Positions 53,576 through 63,396 are shown, counted from the first letter of the stretch. The stretch: DNA of 64,000 bases from UJ101 sp047975265 (GCA_047975265.1 JBKEDE010000011.1:62001-126000); one strand, 5' to 3'. Numbers and translations are program-made. The notes: generated by a model not told the origin, from the letters alone.

Positions 53576-54856
53576 TTATACTTGCCAACCTATTTTTAGA
53601 CCTTCTTCTAAAACCATATTTTTCTTCACCACAATAATTCCGTCAATTATAGTATACCGTTCTTCATCACAGTCTTCTAAATGACTCCCTCCAATAATTT
53701 CAACATGATTCCCTATCCGACAATTTTTATCGATAATGGCATTTTCAATTTTACAGTTTTTTCCAATTCCTATTGGAGGAACTCCGGAACCTTCCATTTC
53801 TTTAATTGTTTCATAATGATCTGCTCCTAAAATATAGGTGTTTTTTATAACGGTTTCTTTACCTATTCGTGTTCTAATCCCAACTACAGCCCGATCCAAT
53901 GCTTGTGCGTGAATAATACATCCATCAGAAATTACCGTATTTTTCATCTGAGTTCCCATAATTTTAGATGTTGGTAACAATCTTGGGTTTGTATAAATCA
54001 TATCCTGATTGTCATACAAATTAAATTGAGGAACATCACTTGCCAAATCCAAATTGGCTTCAAAAAAAGATTTTATGGTTCCAATATCTGTCCAATATCC
54101 ATTATATTGAAAACTTGTTACTTTATATCGACTTAATGCGTTTGGAATTACTTCTTTTCCAAAATCTTTAGCATCTGTGTTATTCAAAATATCAAAAATC
54201 ACTTCTTTATTAAAGATATAAATCCCCATCGATGCCAAATAATCTTTTCCTTTATTCTGCATTTCGATACCTGTATCTGATTTCCAATTTACCAATTCTT
54301 CTAAAGAAGGTTTTTCTATAAAAGATGTAATACTATTGTTTTCATTCTTTTTCATAATACCAAATCCTGTAGCATCATCAGCATTTACAGGTATCGTTGC
54401 TATAGAAATAGCAGCATTATTTTTTTTATGGTGTTTTAACATTATTTGATAATCCATATGATATAACTGATCTCCCGAAAGAATCAGCATATAATCAAAA
54501 TCAACTTTATCAAAATGCATAATATTTCGTCTTACTGCATCAGCTGTACCTTGATTCCATGAGTTAAATTGCGGTGTTTGCTCAGCAGCCAAAATATGAA
54601 CAAATCCTTTACTGAAAATATCAAAAACATACGCATTTTTTATATGACGATTCAAAGATGCTGAATTAAATTGTGTCAAGACATAAATTTTATTCATTCG
54701 TGAGTTTAAACAGTTTGAAATAGGAATATCTACCAAACGATATTTTCCAGCAACAGGAACTGCCGGTTTTGCTCTTTGATGACTTAAAGGATATAAACGA
54801 GTTCCTCTTCCTCCTCCTAAAATAACCGATAAAACATTTGATTCTAATTTTGACAT
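53576..54856 (-). CDS. glgC: Glucose-1-phosphate adenylyltransferase
   Basis: About 426 residues; the ATG at 54862 is also possible. It makes ADP-glucose for glycogen. The N-terminal GGGRGTRLYPLSHQRAKPAV and the segment NQGTADAVRRNIMHFD are diagnostic, followed by a C-terminal left-handed beta-helix (NAIIDKNCRIGNHVEIIGG). It lies next to glgA on the same strand, with the two genes touching or overlapping by one base depending on the start used, so they form an operon with rnz. Confidence 0.95.
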   Translation of the reverse strand: MSKLESNVLSVILGGGRGTRLYPLSHQRAKPAVPVAGKYRLVDIPISNCLNSRMNKIYVLTQFNSASLNRHIKNAYVFDIFSKGFVHILAAEQTPQFNSWNQGTADAVRRNIMHFDKVDFDYMLILSGDQLYHMDYQIMLKHHKKNNAAISIATIPVNADDATGFGIMKKNENNSITSFIEKPSLEELVNWKSDTGIEMQNKGKDYLASMGIYIFNKEVIFDILNNTDAKDFGKEVIPNALSRYKVTSFQYNGYWTDIGTIKSFFEANLDLASDVPQFNLYDNQDMIYTNPRLLPTSKIMGTQMKNTVISDGCIIHAQALDRAVVGIRTRIGKETVIKNTYILGADHYETIKEMEGSGVPPIGIGKNCKIENAIIDKNCRIGNHVEIIGGSHLEDCDEERYTIIDGIIVVKKNMVLEEGLKIGWQV

Positions 54857-54861
54857 GATCA

Positions 54862-56283
54862 CTATGATATTAAATTTTCATACAAGTCTAAATATTCTAA
54901 GGCTGATTTATCCCATGAAAAATCTACTTTCATCATCCTCTTTTGAATTTCATTTTTCTTTTTCGGGTTATAATATAAATATTCAGCCCGGCTTATAGCA
55001 TGAGCAATATCATGAACATTGTTATGAATAAACCGTATGCCAAAACCATTTTCGTCTTCATAATCAGGAATGGTATCATACAATCCTCCGACAGTATGAA
55101 CAATCGGGATAGTGCCGTAACGAGCTGAATACATTTGATTTAATCCGCAAGGCTCCACTTCAGAAGGAATTAACATAAAATCTGCTCCGGCATATACTTT
55201 ACGAGACAATGATTCATTATACCCTACATACAAAGCCATTTTTTCTTGAAATTGTGGGATAATATGCTCTAAAGAATCTTCAATGTATTTTGCTCCATTT
55301 CCTAAAATCAAATAATTAACTTCCTGATTTGCTTTATTTAACGAATTTAAAATAGTTTCAGCAAGTATATCGGCTCCTTTTTCAATTGCAAAACGTCCAA
55401 TAAAAGCTATTAAGGGCTTTTCTATATTTAAGTTAAACTGTTCACAGAGCCATTTTTTATTTTCGAGTTTACCTTTAACAACTGTTCTAAGGGTATAATT
55501 TTTAACCAGATTCTGATCTGTTTTAGGATTCCAAACTTCTTCATCAATACCGTTTAAAATACCGTTACACTTTTCAAATTCATCTTGAATTAAAGATTCC
55601 AAGCCGTTTGCATTTCGGCTTAATTCCCACATATAATGAGGCGAAACAGTTGTAACTTTCCATGCACATTTAATAGCTGAAGCCAATGAGTTGATTCCAT
55701 TATCCCATTCCAAATATTTTCGGTCGTGATCCTGATGAAACCATGGGAAATACTGAAGCATATCCCAACCCATCCAACCTTGATATTGTGCATTATGAAT
55801 TGTAAAAACAGTTGGAATATCAGTTAACCTACGGTATTTAAACGTATATTTTACCATAAAGGGAATCAATCCTGTTTGGTGGTCATGGCAATGGATAATA
55901 TCCGGTAGATGTTCCCATTGATTAATCCAATCTAAAACAGCAATTTGAAAAGCTAAAAATCGGTAAGGATCATCTTGATATCCGTATACTTTTTCACGAT
56001 TGAAAAGATAATCAATCCAAACCACATACAAATCAAAACCCGATTGATTATTTTTTTCTTTTAAAATCTTAATTTGATATTCGTGTATTCCACATTGCAC
56101 TTTATTCTCGTAATCAATGCTCCACTCATTTTCTTCCATAAAAGGTTTTTGATAATGTGGCATTACCACTTTATAAATTCCTTTCTTAGCACTTAAATAT
56201 TTGGGCAAGGCTCCTACTACATCCGCTAAACCACCGACTTTTGCAACAGGAAAACACTCAGCACTTACATGAATTACTTCCAT
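54862..56283 (-). CDS. glgA: Glycogen synthase (GT5, ADP-glucose)
   Basis: A 473-residue GT-B enzyme that elongates alpha-1,4-glucan from ADP-glucose. The N-terminal KVGGLADVVGALPKYLSAKK is the donor-binding signature; YGTIPIVHTVGGLYDTI and the acidic PSEVEPCGLNQMYSARY near the C terminus complete the family pattern. It precedes glgC in a glgA-glgC operon; the branching enzyme is not in the window. Confidence 0.95.
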   Translation of the reverse strand: MEVIHVSAECFPVAKVGGLADVVGALPKYLSAKKGIYKVVMPHYQKPFMEENEWSIDYENKVQCGIHEYQIKILKEKNNQSGFDLYVVWIDYLFNREKVYGYQDDPYRFLAFQIAVLDWINQWEHLPDIIHCHDHQTGLIPFMVKYTFKYRRLTDIPTVFTIHNAQYQGWMGWDMLQYFPWFHQDHDRKYLEWDNGINSLASAIKCAWKVTTVSPHYMWELSRNANGLESLIQDEFEKCNGILNGIDEEVWNPKTDQNLVKNYTLRTVVKGKLENKKWLCEQFNLNIEKPLIAFIGRFAIEKGADILAETILNSLNKANQEVNYLILGNGAKYIEDSLEHIIPQFQEKMALYVGYNESLSRKVYAGADFMLIPSEVEPCGLNQMYSARYGTIPIVHTVGGLYDTIPDYEDENGFGIRFIHNNVHDIAHAISRAEYLYYNPKKKNEIQKRMMKVDFSWDKSALEYLDLYENLIS

Positions 56284-56350
56284 ATGTTAGTTCTTTGTGT
56301 TAAATTTACAAAATATCTCGTTAGAAAAAAATATGATTTACTATAATTTA

Positions 56351-56713
56351 ATGAAAGATTTACTATTAATTTTTATTGGAGGAGGATTCGGTAGTGTTTT
56401 ACGGTTTTTCATAGGAAAAGAATTAAATACGACTTTTCCTTATGGAACTTTATTCGTAAATGTTTTAGGAGCTTTCATAATCGGTATTGTTTTAGCTCTT
56501 TTTCAAAAGGAACTTCTTTCTAATACCTCTCGACTTTTATTAGCAGTTGGTTTTTGTGGTGGCTTCACCACTTGGTCCAGTTTTGCCTTTGAAAAATTCC
56601 ATATGCTTCGCGAAGGACATATTACTCATTTTATATTATATATCGGGCTGAGCATTATCCTTTCTTTAATTGCTCTTCTGATTTCTTATAGAATCATTAA
56701 ATTTTTTATTTAA
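56351..56713 (+). CDS. crcB: Fluoride exporter CrcB/Fluc
   Basis: A 120-residue membrane protein with four helices: GGGFGSVLRFFIGKEL, then GTLFVNVLGAFIIGIVLALF with the conserved Asn, and GFCGGFTTWSSFAFEKFHML with the sodium-site TTWSSF segment. I start at 56351 (MKDLLLIFIGGG) and not the in-frame ATG 54 bases upstream, since the extra residues are hydrophilic and non-conserved. Fluc forms dual-topology dimers that pass fluoride. No fluoride riboswitch was recognised upstream. Confidence 0.9.
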   Translation: MKDLLLIFIGGGFGSVLRFFIGKELNTTFPYGTLFVNVLGAFIIGIVLALFQKELLSNTSRLLLAVGFCGGFTTWSSFAFEKFHMLREGHITHFILYIGLSIILSLIALLISYRIIKFFI

Positions 56714-56729
56714 AAAATTAGTGTTTAAC

Positions 56730-58490
56730 TTATTCCTTTTTCAAAAGTAAATGCAATTCATCTAATTGTTCATGATTTATGGAAGCCGGTGCATCAATCA
56801 TCACATCACGTCCACTGTTATTTTTAGGAAAAGCAATAAAATCACGAATGGTTTCGTGTCCTTTCAAAATAGCAACCAAACGATCAAACCCAAAAGCAAT
56901 TCCGGCATGAGGTGGTGCTCCGTATTGAAAAGCGTTCATTAAAAATCCAAACTGGGCTTTAGCTTCTTCTTCTGTAAAACCTAAATGTTTAAACATCAGC
57001 TCTTGAGTTTCACGATTGTGAATCCGAACCGAACCTCCTCCGATTTCATTTCCGTTTAATACTAAATCATAAGCATTGGCTCTTACCTTATCCGGAGCAG
57101 AATCCAATAAATTGAGATCTTCTAATTTTGGCGAAGTAAATGGGTGATGCATAGCATGATAACGTTGTGTTTCTTCGTCCCATTCCAATAAAGGAAAATC
57201 AAGCACCCAAAGTGGTGCAAATTCATTTGGTTTACGAAGTCCCAAATGCTCGGCCATTTCCATACGCAATGCTGAAAGTTGTGATCTTGTTTTATCAGCT
57301 GAACCTGAAAGTACACAAATCAAATCTCCTTTTTTAGCTCCCGTTTTAGCCGCCCATTGAGCTAAATCCTCTTGATTATAAAATTTATCTACTGATGATT
57401 TAAAAGAACCGTCTTCATTACATTTGACATAAACCATTCCTAAAGCACCTATTTGCGGGCGTTTTACCCAATCAATCCATTGATCGATTTCTTTACGCGT
57501 CATGTTTGATCCTCCCGGAACAGCTATTCCGACTACCAATTCAGCTGAATTAAACACATTAAAATCTCTATGCTGAGCCACTTCATTTAATTCGCCAAAT
57601 TCCATTCCAAAACGAATATCAGGCTTATCATTTCCGTATTTACGCATAGCTTCGTCAAAAGTTATGCGTGGAAATTCTGAAATTTCAATATGATTTATTT
57701 TTTTTAACAAATGACATATTAATCCCTCAAAAGTATTCAAGATATCTTCTTGGTCTGCAAAAGCCATCTCACAGTCAATTTGAGTAAATTCAGGTTGTCG
57801 GTCAGCACGTAAATCCTCATCACGAAAACACTTTACAATTTGAAAGTACTTATCCATTCCCCCAACCATTAGCAATTGTTTAAAAGTTTGGGGAGATTGA
57901 GGTAAAGCATAAAATTGTCCTTCATTCATGCGGGACGGTACTACAAAATCACGAGCTCCTTCGGGTGTCGATTTAATCAAATAAGGTGTTTCAATTTCTA
58001 TAAACCCGCTGTTTGACAAATAGTTACGAACTTCTTGTGCTACTTTGCTTCTATAAATCAATGCTTCTTTTACCGGATTACGGCGAATATCCAAATAACG
58101 ATATTGCATTCTTAGTTCTTCTCCTCCATCCGTTTCATCTTCAATGGTAAAAGGCGGTGTTTTTGAAGCATTTAATATTTTTAAATTGGTTACTAAAATC
58201 TCAATTTCTCCTGTTGGAATTTTAGGATTTTTAGATTCACGTTCGATTACAGTACCTGTTACTTGAATTACAAATTCACGCCCCAACAGTTCTCCCATTT
58301 TCATTAATTCTTCAGAGGAACGTTCCTGATCTATGATTAATTGAGTGATTCCATACCGATCTCTTAAATCAATCCAAACCACAAACCCTTTGTTTCTCAC
58401 TTTCTGAACCCACCCTGAAAGAGTTACGTTTTGATTTTTATGTGAAAGGCGTAATTCGCCACAAGTATGTGTTCTGTACATTTTTTCCAA
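56730..58490 (-). CDS. aspS: Aspartyl-tRNA synthetase
   Basis: A 586-residue class IIb synthetase. An N-terminal OB domain (RTHTCGELRLSHKNQNVTLS), motif 2 with FRDEDLRADRQPEFTQIDCE, a GAD insertion and motif 3 near the end (PPHAGIAFGFDRLVAI) are all in place. QSPQTFKQLLMVGG is the aspartate-binding region. It charges tRNA-Asp. Length is normal. It is convergent with crcB, with 16 bases between stop codons. Confidence 0.97.
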   Translation of the reverse strand: MEKMYRTHTCGELRLSHKNQNVTLSGWVQKVRNKGFVVWIDLRDRYGITQLIIDQERSSEELMKMGELLGREFVIQVTGTVIERESKNPKIPTGEIEILVTNLKILNASKTPPFTIEDETDGGEELRMQYRYLDIRRNPVKEALIYRSKVAQEVRNYLSNSGFIEIETPYLIKSTPEGARDFVVPSRMNEGQFYALPQSPQTFKQLLMVGGMDKYFQIVKCFRDEDLRADRQPEFTQIDCEMAFADQEDILNTFEGLICHLLKKINHIEISEFPRITFDEAMRKYGNDKPDIRFGMEFGELNEVAQHRDFNVFNSAELVVGIAVPGGSNMTRKEIDQWIDWVKRPQIGALGMVYVKCNEDGSFKSSVDKFYNQEDLAQWAAKTGAKKGDLICVLSGSADKTRSQLSALRMEMAEHLGLRKPNEFAPLWVLDFPLLEWDEETQRYHAMHHPFTSPKLEDLNLLDSAPDKVRANAYDLVLNGNEIGGGSVRIHNRETQELMFKHLGFTEEEAKAQFGFLMNAFQYGAPPHAGIAFGFDRLVAILKGHETIRDFIAFPKNNSGRDVMIDAPASINHEQLDELHLLLKKE

Positions 58491-58630
58491 ATTAGTTTGC
58501 TAAAGTACAAAACCCTGTACTTTAAACCTAACAATCAAATGAAATCATTGAGCTATTTAAAGATTACAGAGCTAAACTATATAGCCAGCTCTGAAAATTA
58601 ATTTATTAAAAAAAACTTTTTTGAATTGTT

Positions 58631-59696
58631 TTATTTAATATCTGATGTCATATAATAGTTATTGGAACTAATGGGAAACAAGTCATTATCAAAAAATACA
58701 TTCATAATTCTATTGGTTACCGTATAAAACCCTGTTCTTTTTCCATCTATGGTTGTAGAATAAGTCATATTTGAACTATGATTAAAACCTATTACATGCC
58801 CCATGTAATTTCACCTACCGATTCGTATAAATAATCTCTCAAAATATGTTCTGCAACACCATAAGTGTCTCCTCCGCCTAAGCCTGACACATTGACAACT
58901 TTACCACATTCCAAATAAGAAATTTCAAGTAATTCGTTATATGTTTCTTCTTTTTCGGCTGCTGTTAAAACTTGTTTGCTATTTCCTGTAATAATTTCCT
59001 TCAAAAATTCATTTTTAAAAGTATCAGAAGCAAAAACGGCAGCAAGATTTATCATCAAACCGGTATAACGTCTGACATCTTTTGCTGTAATATCTTCTTC
59101 CCAGTTATTACTTTCGTTATTATCGGGGTCATAATCATGGTATGCAATTTTCCAATTTACTTTTGATAGATTTTTTAGTTTTAGAATGGTCTGATTATCA
59201 CCGGTAAAATCAAAATTTATCTTCTTTGGAGCTATACCTTTATACATAAATTCAGCTAAATTTACCTCCTCGTTATCAACATTCAAAAACATGGAATCAT
59301 TTATAAACGGATAGTCTATAATTTGTATGGCATGTGCTCTTATTTTTGAAATTCTGAATAATTGAACCGGCTTTGTTAAATTATCAATCGTTGCAATAAT
59401 TGTTGCCTCTTCAATATCAATAGGGGCAAAATTGGCTACTTCAATACGAGTATTGCTTACGGGTTTGATTCTTAGCACTTTTCCTATTTCATATCTTCTC
59501 CATTTTGAAGTCAAACTGTCTTGAGGTTCGCCATCTTGAAACATTAAAATAGAATTGGATTCAGAATCAAAAGTGTATGTTTTTACTGTTACAGGATCAG
59601 TACCAGAGTCAGGAAATACAAAGTTGTCATTATTATCACAAGACAAAAATAACATAGAGGCTACAAAGCCTATAAACAAAATAAGTATTTTTTCAT
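58631..59696 (-). pseudogene. Lipoprotein gene with two single-base homopolymer frameshifts
   Basis: Restoring one A in the A6 tract after an ATG at 59696 gives MKKILILFIGFVASMLFLSC, a perfect lipoprotein signal. As written that ATG frame stops after a few codons and the main frame has only a TTG at 59679. The main frame (295 codons) ends at 58792 after GEITWGM, but restoring one G in the GGGG tract there continues with HVIGFNHSSNMTYSTTIDGK, then FYTVTNRIMNVFFDNDLF and a stop at 58631. The continuation is too well formed to be chance. Either the gene is decayed, or slippage or assembly error is involved. The family is not recognised; GHVIGFNH resembles a metallopeptidase-type sequence, but HExxH is absent. 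Confidence 0.6.
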
Positions 59697-59795
59697 TAAA
59701 TAGATTCGTTTTAAGGAATGAACATTACAAAAAAAACACCCTATTTTATAATTTAGTTTTATTTTCGATAAAAGGTTAAAAAACAACTTCTAAAT

Positions 59796-59833
59796 AAAAA
59801 GAGTGCTCTGCATATACACAAAGCACTCTTTTT
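59796..59833 (-). terminator. Terminator of rpsA
   Basis: AAAAAGAGTGCT (59796-59807) pairs with AGCACTCTTTTT (59822-59833) around a 14-base loop, followed on the minus strand by a T run; it lies 22 bases past the rpsA stop. Confidence 0.88.
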
Positions 59834-59854
59834 TTATTAAGAAAATTTAGAATT

Positions 59855-61630
59855 TTATTTCCCTTTTTCCATTTTCTTTTTCAATTCAGCTAATGCATCT
59901 AAATCTCCCAGAGTTGATTTATCAACTGAATTTTCATTGGCTTGGGCTTGTTTTGCTAATTTTCTTTCTTCTTCTTTGAACAAAGCTGTATGCGAAACCA
60001 CTACTCGTTTAAATTCCTTATTAAATTCGAGCACTTTAAATTCTAATTCTTCTCCTTTAGCTACTCTAGATCCATCCTCTTTTTCTAAAGTACGAGCCGG
60101 TGCAAACGCTTCGACTTCTTGATCTTCAAATTGAATAGTAGCTCCTTTATCAAATACATCTACTGTTTTTCCTTTATGAACAGATCCTATAGCATATTTC
60201 TCTTCAAATTTATCCCAAGGGTTTTCTGTCAATTGTTTGTGCCCTAAAGACAATCTTCTTGCCTCTACATCCAATTCCAAAACTACCACTTCCATTTTGT
60301 CTTCTACTGAGCAAAATTCTGATGGATGTTTAATTTTCTTTGTCCATGATAAATCAGAAATATATACTAATCCATCAACACCTTCTTCTAACTCAACAAA
60401 TACACCAAAATTAGTGAAGTTTCGTACAGAACCTGTATGTTTAGAACCTACCGGATACTTTTCTGCAATCTTTGCCCAAGGGTCTTCCGTTAATTGTTTA
60501 ATTCCCAGAGACATTTTTCTTTCCTCTCTATCTAAAGTCAATACCACAACTTCTACTTCATCTCCAACTTTAACAAAATCTTGTGCAGAACGCAAATGGG
60601 TAGACCATGACATTTCAGATACATGAATTAAACCTTCTACACCTGGTGCAACCTCTACAAAGGCTCCATAATCTGCTAATACAACTACTTTACCTTTTGT
60701 TTTATCACCTACTTTTAGGTTAGAATCTAAAGCTTCCCAAGGATGTGGCTCTAACTGTTTTAAACCTAATTGGATACGTGTTTTCTTATCGTCAAAATCT
60801 AAAATTACTACGTTTAGCTTTTGATCTAATTCCAACACTTCGGATGGGTGGTTGATACGACTCCATGATAAATCTGTAATATGAATTAATCCATCAACAC
60901 CTCCAAGATCAATAAATACACCATAGGAAGTGATGTTTTTAACTACTCCTTCCAGTACCTGACCTTTTTCTAATTGACTGATAATTTCTTTTTTCTGAAC
61001 TTCAATATCAGCTTCTATTAGGGCTTTATGAGAAACTACAACGTTTTTAAATTCATGGTTGATTTTAACCACTTTAAATTCCATGGTTTTACCTACATAT
61101 TGATCGTAATCGCGAATGGGTTTAACATCAATTTGAGAACCCGGCAAGAATGCTTCAATTCCAAATACATCTACAATCATACCCCCTTTGGTTCTTGCTT
61201 TGATATAACCGTTTACGATTTCATCTTCGTCATGTGCTTTATTTACACGATCCCATGCTTGTAAAATACGTGCTTTTCTATGAGAAAGTACTAATTGACC
61301 TGTTTTATCTTCACGTTTATCAACCATTACTTCAACCGTATCACCTACTTTTAAATCAGGATTGTAACGAAATTCGTTTAAAGAAATAACTCCTTCGGAT
61401 TTAAAATTAATATCCACAATTACTTCTTTATCCGTCATGCGGACTACTTTTCCTTTAAATACTTCGGTTTCATCTAAATCAGTAACTGCTTCAGCATAGA
61501 TTGATTCTAATTCTGTTCTTTCTTTTAAATCTACATCGTTTAATCCTGATTCAAATGCATCCCAATCAAATTGTTCCGGAGAAATATTTGCATTTTCGAG
61601 CTCTAAGGCTTTATTAGTCTCTTCAGACAT
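59855..61630 (-). CDS. rpsA: 30S ribosomal protein S1
   Basis: A 591-residue protein with six S1/OB repeats, for example VKNITSYGVFIDLGGVDGLI, VVLADYGAFVEVAPGVEGLI and VRNFTNFGVFVELEEGVDGL, preceded by an acidic N-terminal segment (about residues 1-60) and followed by a lysine-rich end. S1 recruits mRNA to the ribosome; in Bacteroidota, where Shine-Dalgarno sites are rarely used, its role is of special interest. It has its own promoter (61740-61771) and a leader of about 105 bases that may be structured. Confidence 0.97.
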   Translation of the reverse strand: MSEETNKALELENANISPEQFDWDAFESGLNDVDLKERTELESIYAEAVTDLDETEVFKGKVVRMTDKEVIVDINFKSEGVISLNEFRYNPDLKVGDTVEVMVDKREDKTGQLVLSHRKARILQAWDRVNKAHDEDEIVNGYIKARTKGGMIVDVFGIEAFLPGSQIDVKPIRDYDQYVGKTMEFKVVKINHEFKNVVVSHKALIEADIEVQKKEIISQLEKGQVLEGVVKNITSYGVFIDLGGVDGLIHITDLSWSRINHPSEVLELDQKLNVVILDFDDKKTRIQLGLKQLEPHPWEALDSNLKVGDKTKGKVVVLADYGAFVEVAPGVEGLIHVSEMSWSTHLRSAQDFVKVGDEVEVVVLTLDREERKMSLGIKQLTEDPWAKIAEKYPVGSKHTGSVRNFTNFGVFVELEEGVDGLVYISDLSWTKKIKHPSEFCSVEDKMEVVVLELDVEARRLSLGHKQLTENPWDKFEEKYAIGSVHKGKTVDVFDKGATIQFEDQEVEAFAPARTLEKEDGSRVAKGEELEFKVLEFNKEFKRVVVSHTALFKEEERKLAKQAQANENSVDKSTLGDLDALAELKKKMEKGK

Positions 61631-61657
61631 ATTGTTTTAATTTGTATCTTTTATAAC

Positions 61658-61729
61658 ATTGGGTATTTACGGAAATTATAAAAGAGCTATTATACTTCTT
61701 TTTGTTGCTTTTAAACCCAATTTTTTCCG
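61658..61729 (-). promoter_or_regulatory. Possible pseudoknot in the rpsA mRNA leader
   Basis: In the leader (minus strand), CGGAAA (61729-61724) can pair with TTTCCG (61675-61670) and ATTGGGT (61721-61715) with ACCCAAT (61664-61658). The two stems interleave in the order a-b-a'-b', the arrangement of an H-type pseudoknot. The structure ends about 27 bases before the rpsA ATG. S1 is autoregulated in other bacteria through its leader; that this is such an element is inference. Confidence 0.45.
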
Positions 61730-61739
61730 AAAAGCGGTG

Positions 61740-61771
61740 CAAAGGTACAAATTTAACTACGGAATTACAAA
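61740..61771 (-). promoter_or_regulatory. Promoter of rpsA
   Basis: Minus strand TTTG (61771-61768), 20-base spacer, TACCTTTG (61747-61740): both elements match the Bacteroidota consensus. The transcript would begin about 61733, giving a leader of about 103 bases. Confidence 0.7.
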
Positions 61772-61788
61772 GATTTACATCGTTTTTA

Positions 61789-61889
61789 CAGGTCAAACTC
61801 ATACATTTTCCCACATTCCAACAAAGTTTTTCGACAACAATAACTAAAAACGCTACTTTTGAGTGTTACTAAGTTTGGGAAGATTACAA
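61789..61889. repeat. Pair of dispersed repeat ends (types A and B)
   Basis: The left part (61791-61815) is identical over 25 bases to 26339-26363; the right part (61865-61889) is identical over 25 bases to the complement of 17117-17141. The 101-base block starts CAGGTCAAACTC and ends GGGAAGATTACAA. It lies just upstream of the rpsA promoter and after the DUF4349 stop, so it is non-coding. Confidence 0.6.
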
Positions 61890-61899
61890 TCGTTTTTAT

Positions 61900-62691
61900 T
61901 CAATTCCTGTGTTTGTATTTTCTTTTTCTGTAAATTTTTATTCCAATTATAACCCCGAGGAGGATAATAACAAAAGGCCAAATACTGGTTAAGACTACAA
62001 AGAATGAAATCAGGTTATCCCATCCTTCTATAAAACTATTTTTAAATTTTCCTCCTAATTCTATTTGGTTTGGGATACTTTCATAAAATGTTAGTGTCAA
62101 AGTAGAAAATGAAACTCGATTCTGCAAATATTTTAATCTTCCTTCAATGGACTCTATTTCAGATCGTAATTGCCCGATTTGTGTTTCAATTTCTAAAATT
62201 TCCGTTACATTCTTAGCTTGTTTCAAAAGGTCTATATAACGATTCTCTAATTCTTTTTTTGTTTTGAGTCTGGCTTGAACATCGAGGAATTCTTCTGTAA
62301 CATCTTTAATATTAATCTCTTTATTTTCAAATCTTTCAACTCCTTGCGTAGATTCTTTAAGCAAATTGTCAAAATCATCTGCCGGCACGCGAATGATTAT
62401 CACATTTCTCTTGTATCCTGAAGACTTAAATTCCTGATCAGAAGAAACATATCCTTTGTATTGATTAACAGCTTTAAAAACGGTTTTTCTTGTTAAGCTC
62501 AAATCATTGGTTTCAAACTCGACATGACCTTCTTTGATTAATTTTCGTTCTGTTATATCCTCTGTTTTTTGTTGTTCAATTGATTCAGTAGCAACTTCAT
62601 CCAATATTTTCATTTTAACATCGTTTGAATTTGCACAACCGATAATCATCAATAGAATTATCAGTTTGAAATAGTTGATTATACGTTTCAT
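61900..62691 (-). CDS. DUF4349-domain lipoprotein
   Basis: A 263-residue protein: lipobox region LMIIGC (Cys19), a DUF4349 body (EGHVEFETNDLSLTRKTVFK, VIIIRVPADDFDNLLKESTQ), a long coiled coil (about residues 140-190, LEIETQIGQLRSEIESIEGR), and a C-terminal membrane helix near residues 225-250 with a basic end. The lipid anchor and transmembrane helix together suggest an inner-membrane protein with a periplasmic domain. Function unknown. It lies 16 bases after cmk. Confidence 0.85.
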   Translation of the reverse strand: MKRIINYFKLIILLMIIGCANSNDVKMKILDEVATESIEQQKTEDITERKLIKEGHVEFETNDLSLTRKTVFKAVNQYKGYVSSDQEFKSSGYKRNVIIIRVPADDFDNLLKESTQGVERFENKEINIKDVTEEFLDVQARLKTKKELENRYIDLLKQAKNVTEILEIETQIGQLRSEIESIEGRLKYLQNRVSFSTLTLTFYESIPNQIELGGKFKNSFIEGWDNLISFFVVLTSIWPFVIILLGVIIGIKIYRKRKYKHRN

Positions 62692-62707
62692 ATATTGATA
62701 TTTTATT

Positions 62708-63394
62708 CTAGTTTAAAACTTTATTTATCCATTTTAAAACTTTATTGTATTGTTCTTCTTTTGTAAGATATGAGTTGTCAATTATAATGGCATCTTTAGC
62801 GGGTTTTAAAGGTGCTATGTCTCTATTGGAATCTATTTCATCTCGTTTTATAACATTTTGTAAAACTTCATCATAAGAAACTTTTTCTCCTTTTTCTACA
62901 AGTTCATCATAACGTCTTTTTGCCCTTACTTCGGTCGAAGCTGTCATAAAGATTTTAAGTTCTGCTTTAGGAAATACAACGGTACCTATATCTCTTCCAT
63001 CCATTACAATTCCTTTTTCATTCCCCCATTTTTGTTGTATTTCTACCATTTTTTCTCTTATTTGAGCAATTTTAGCAACATAACTCACTTTAGAAGACAC
63101 GTTCATTCCTCTTATTTCATTTTCTATATCTTCTCCATTTAATAGTAAGTTGTATTTACTAATAGCAGAATTATAATTTAATTTAAGATTTATATTTTGT
63201 AAGTTTTTAATTAGTTTTTTTTCGTTAAATTGCTCATTATCAAAATATTTATTTTTTATAGCAAATAATGTAACTGCTCTGTACATAGCTCCCGTATCAA
63301 TGTATTTATACTTTAAATGATGAGCTAATTGTTTAGCTAAAGTACTTTTTCCTGTGGATGAATATCCGTCTATAGCTATTATAATTTTTTTCAT
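62708..63394 (-). CDS. cmk: Cytidylate kinase
   Basis: A 228-residue NMP kinase converting (d)CMP to (d)CDP. P-loop IDGYSSTGKSTLAKQLAHHL at residues 8-27, YIDTGAMYRAVTLFA, the CMP-binding DGRDIGTVVFPKAELKIFMT and the lid region RAKRRYDELVEKG are intact. It lies two bases after the sugar-transferase gene on the same strand and upstream of the DUF4349 and rpsA genes; cmk-rpsA neighbourhoods are common. Confidence 0.96.
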   Translation of the reverse strand: MKKIIIAIDGYSSTGKSTLAKQLAHHLKYKYIDTGAMYRAVTLFAIKNKYFDNEQFNEKKLIKNLQNINLKLNYNSAISKYNLLLNGEDIENEIRGMNVSSKVSYVAKIAQIREKMVEIQQKWGNEKGIVMDGRDIGTVVFPKAELKIFMTASTEVRAKRRYDELVEKGEKVSYDEVLQNVIKRDEIDSNRDIAPLKPAKDAIIIDNSYLTKEEQYNKVLKWINKVLN

Positions 63395-63396
63395 TC

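Noticed and set aside
53900..54000. Regulatory element inside glgC
   Set aside because: Nothing beyond normal coding sequence was seen.
56284..56350. Fluoride riboswitch upstream of crcB
   Set aside because: No pseudoknotted aptamer motif is visible in the short upstream region.
58792..58860. Zinc metallopeptidase call for the split lipoprotein
   Set aside because: The restored GHVIGFNH looks suggestive, but a full HExxHxxGxxH motif is not present.
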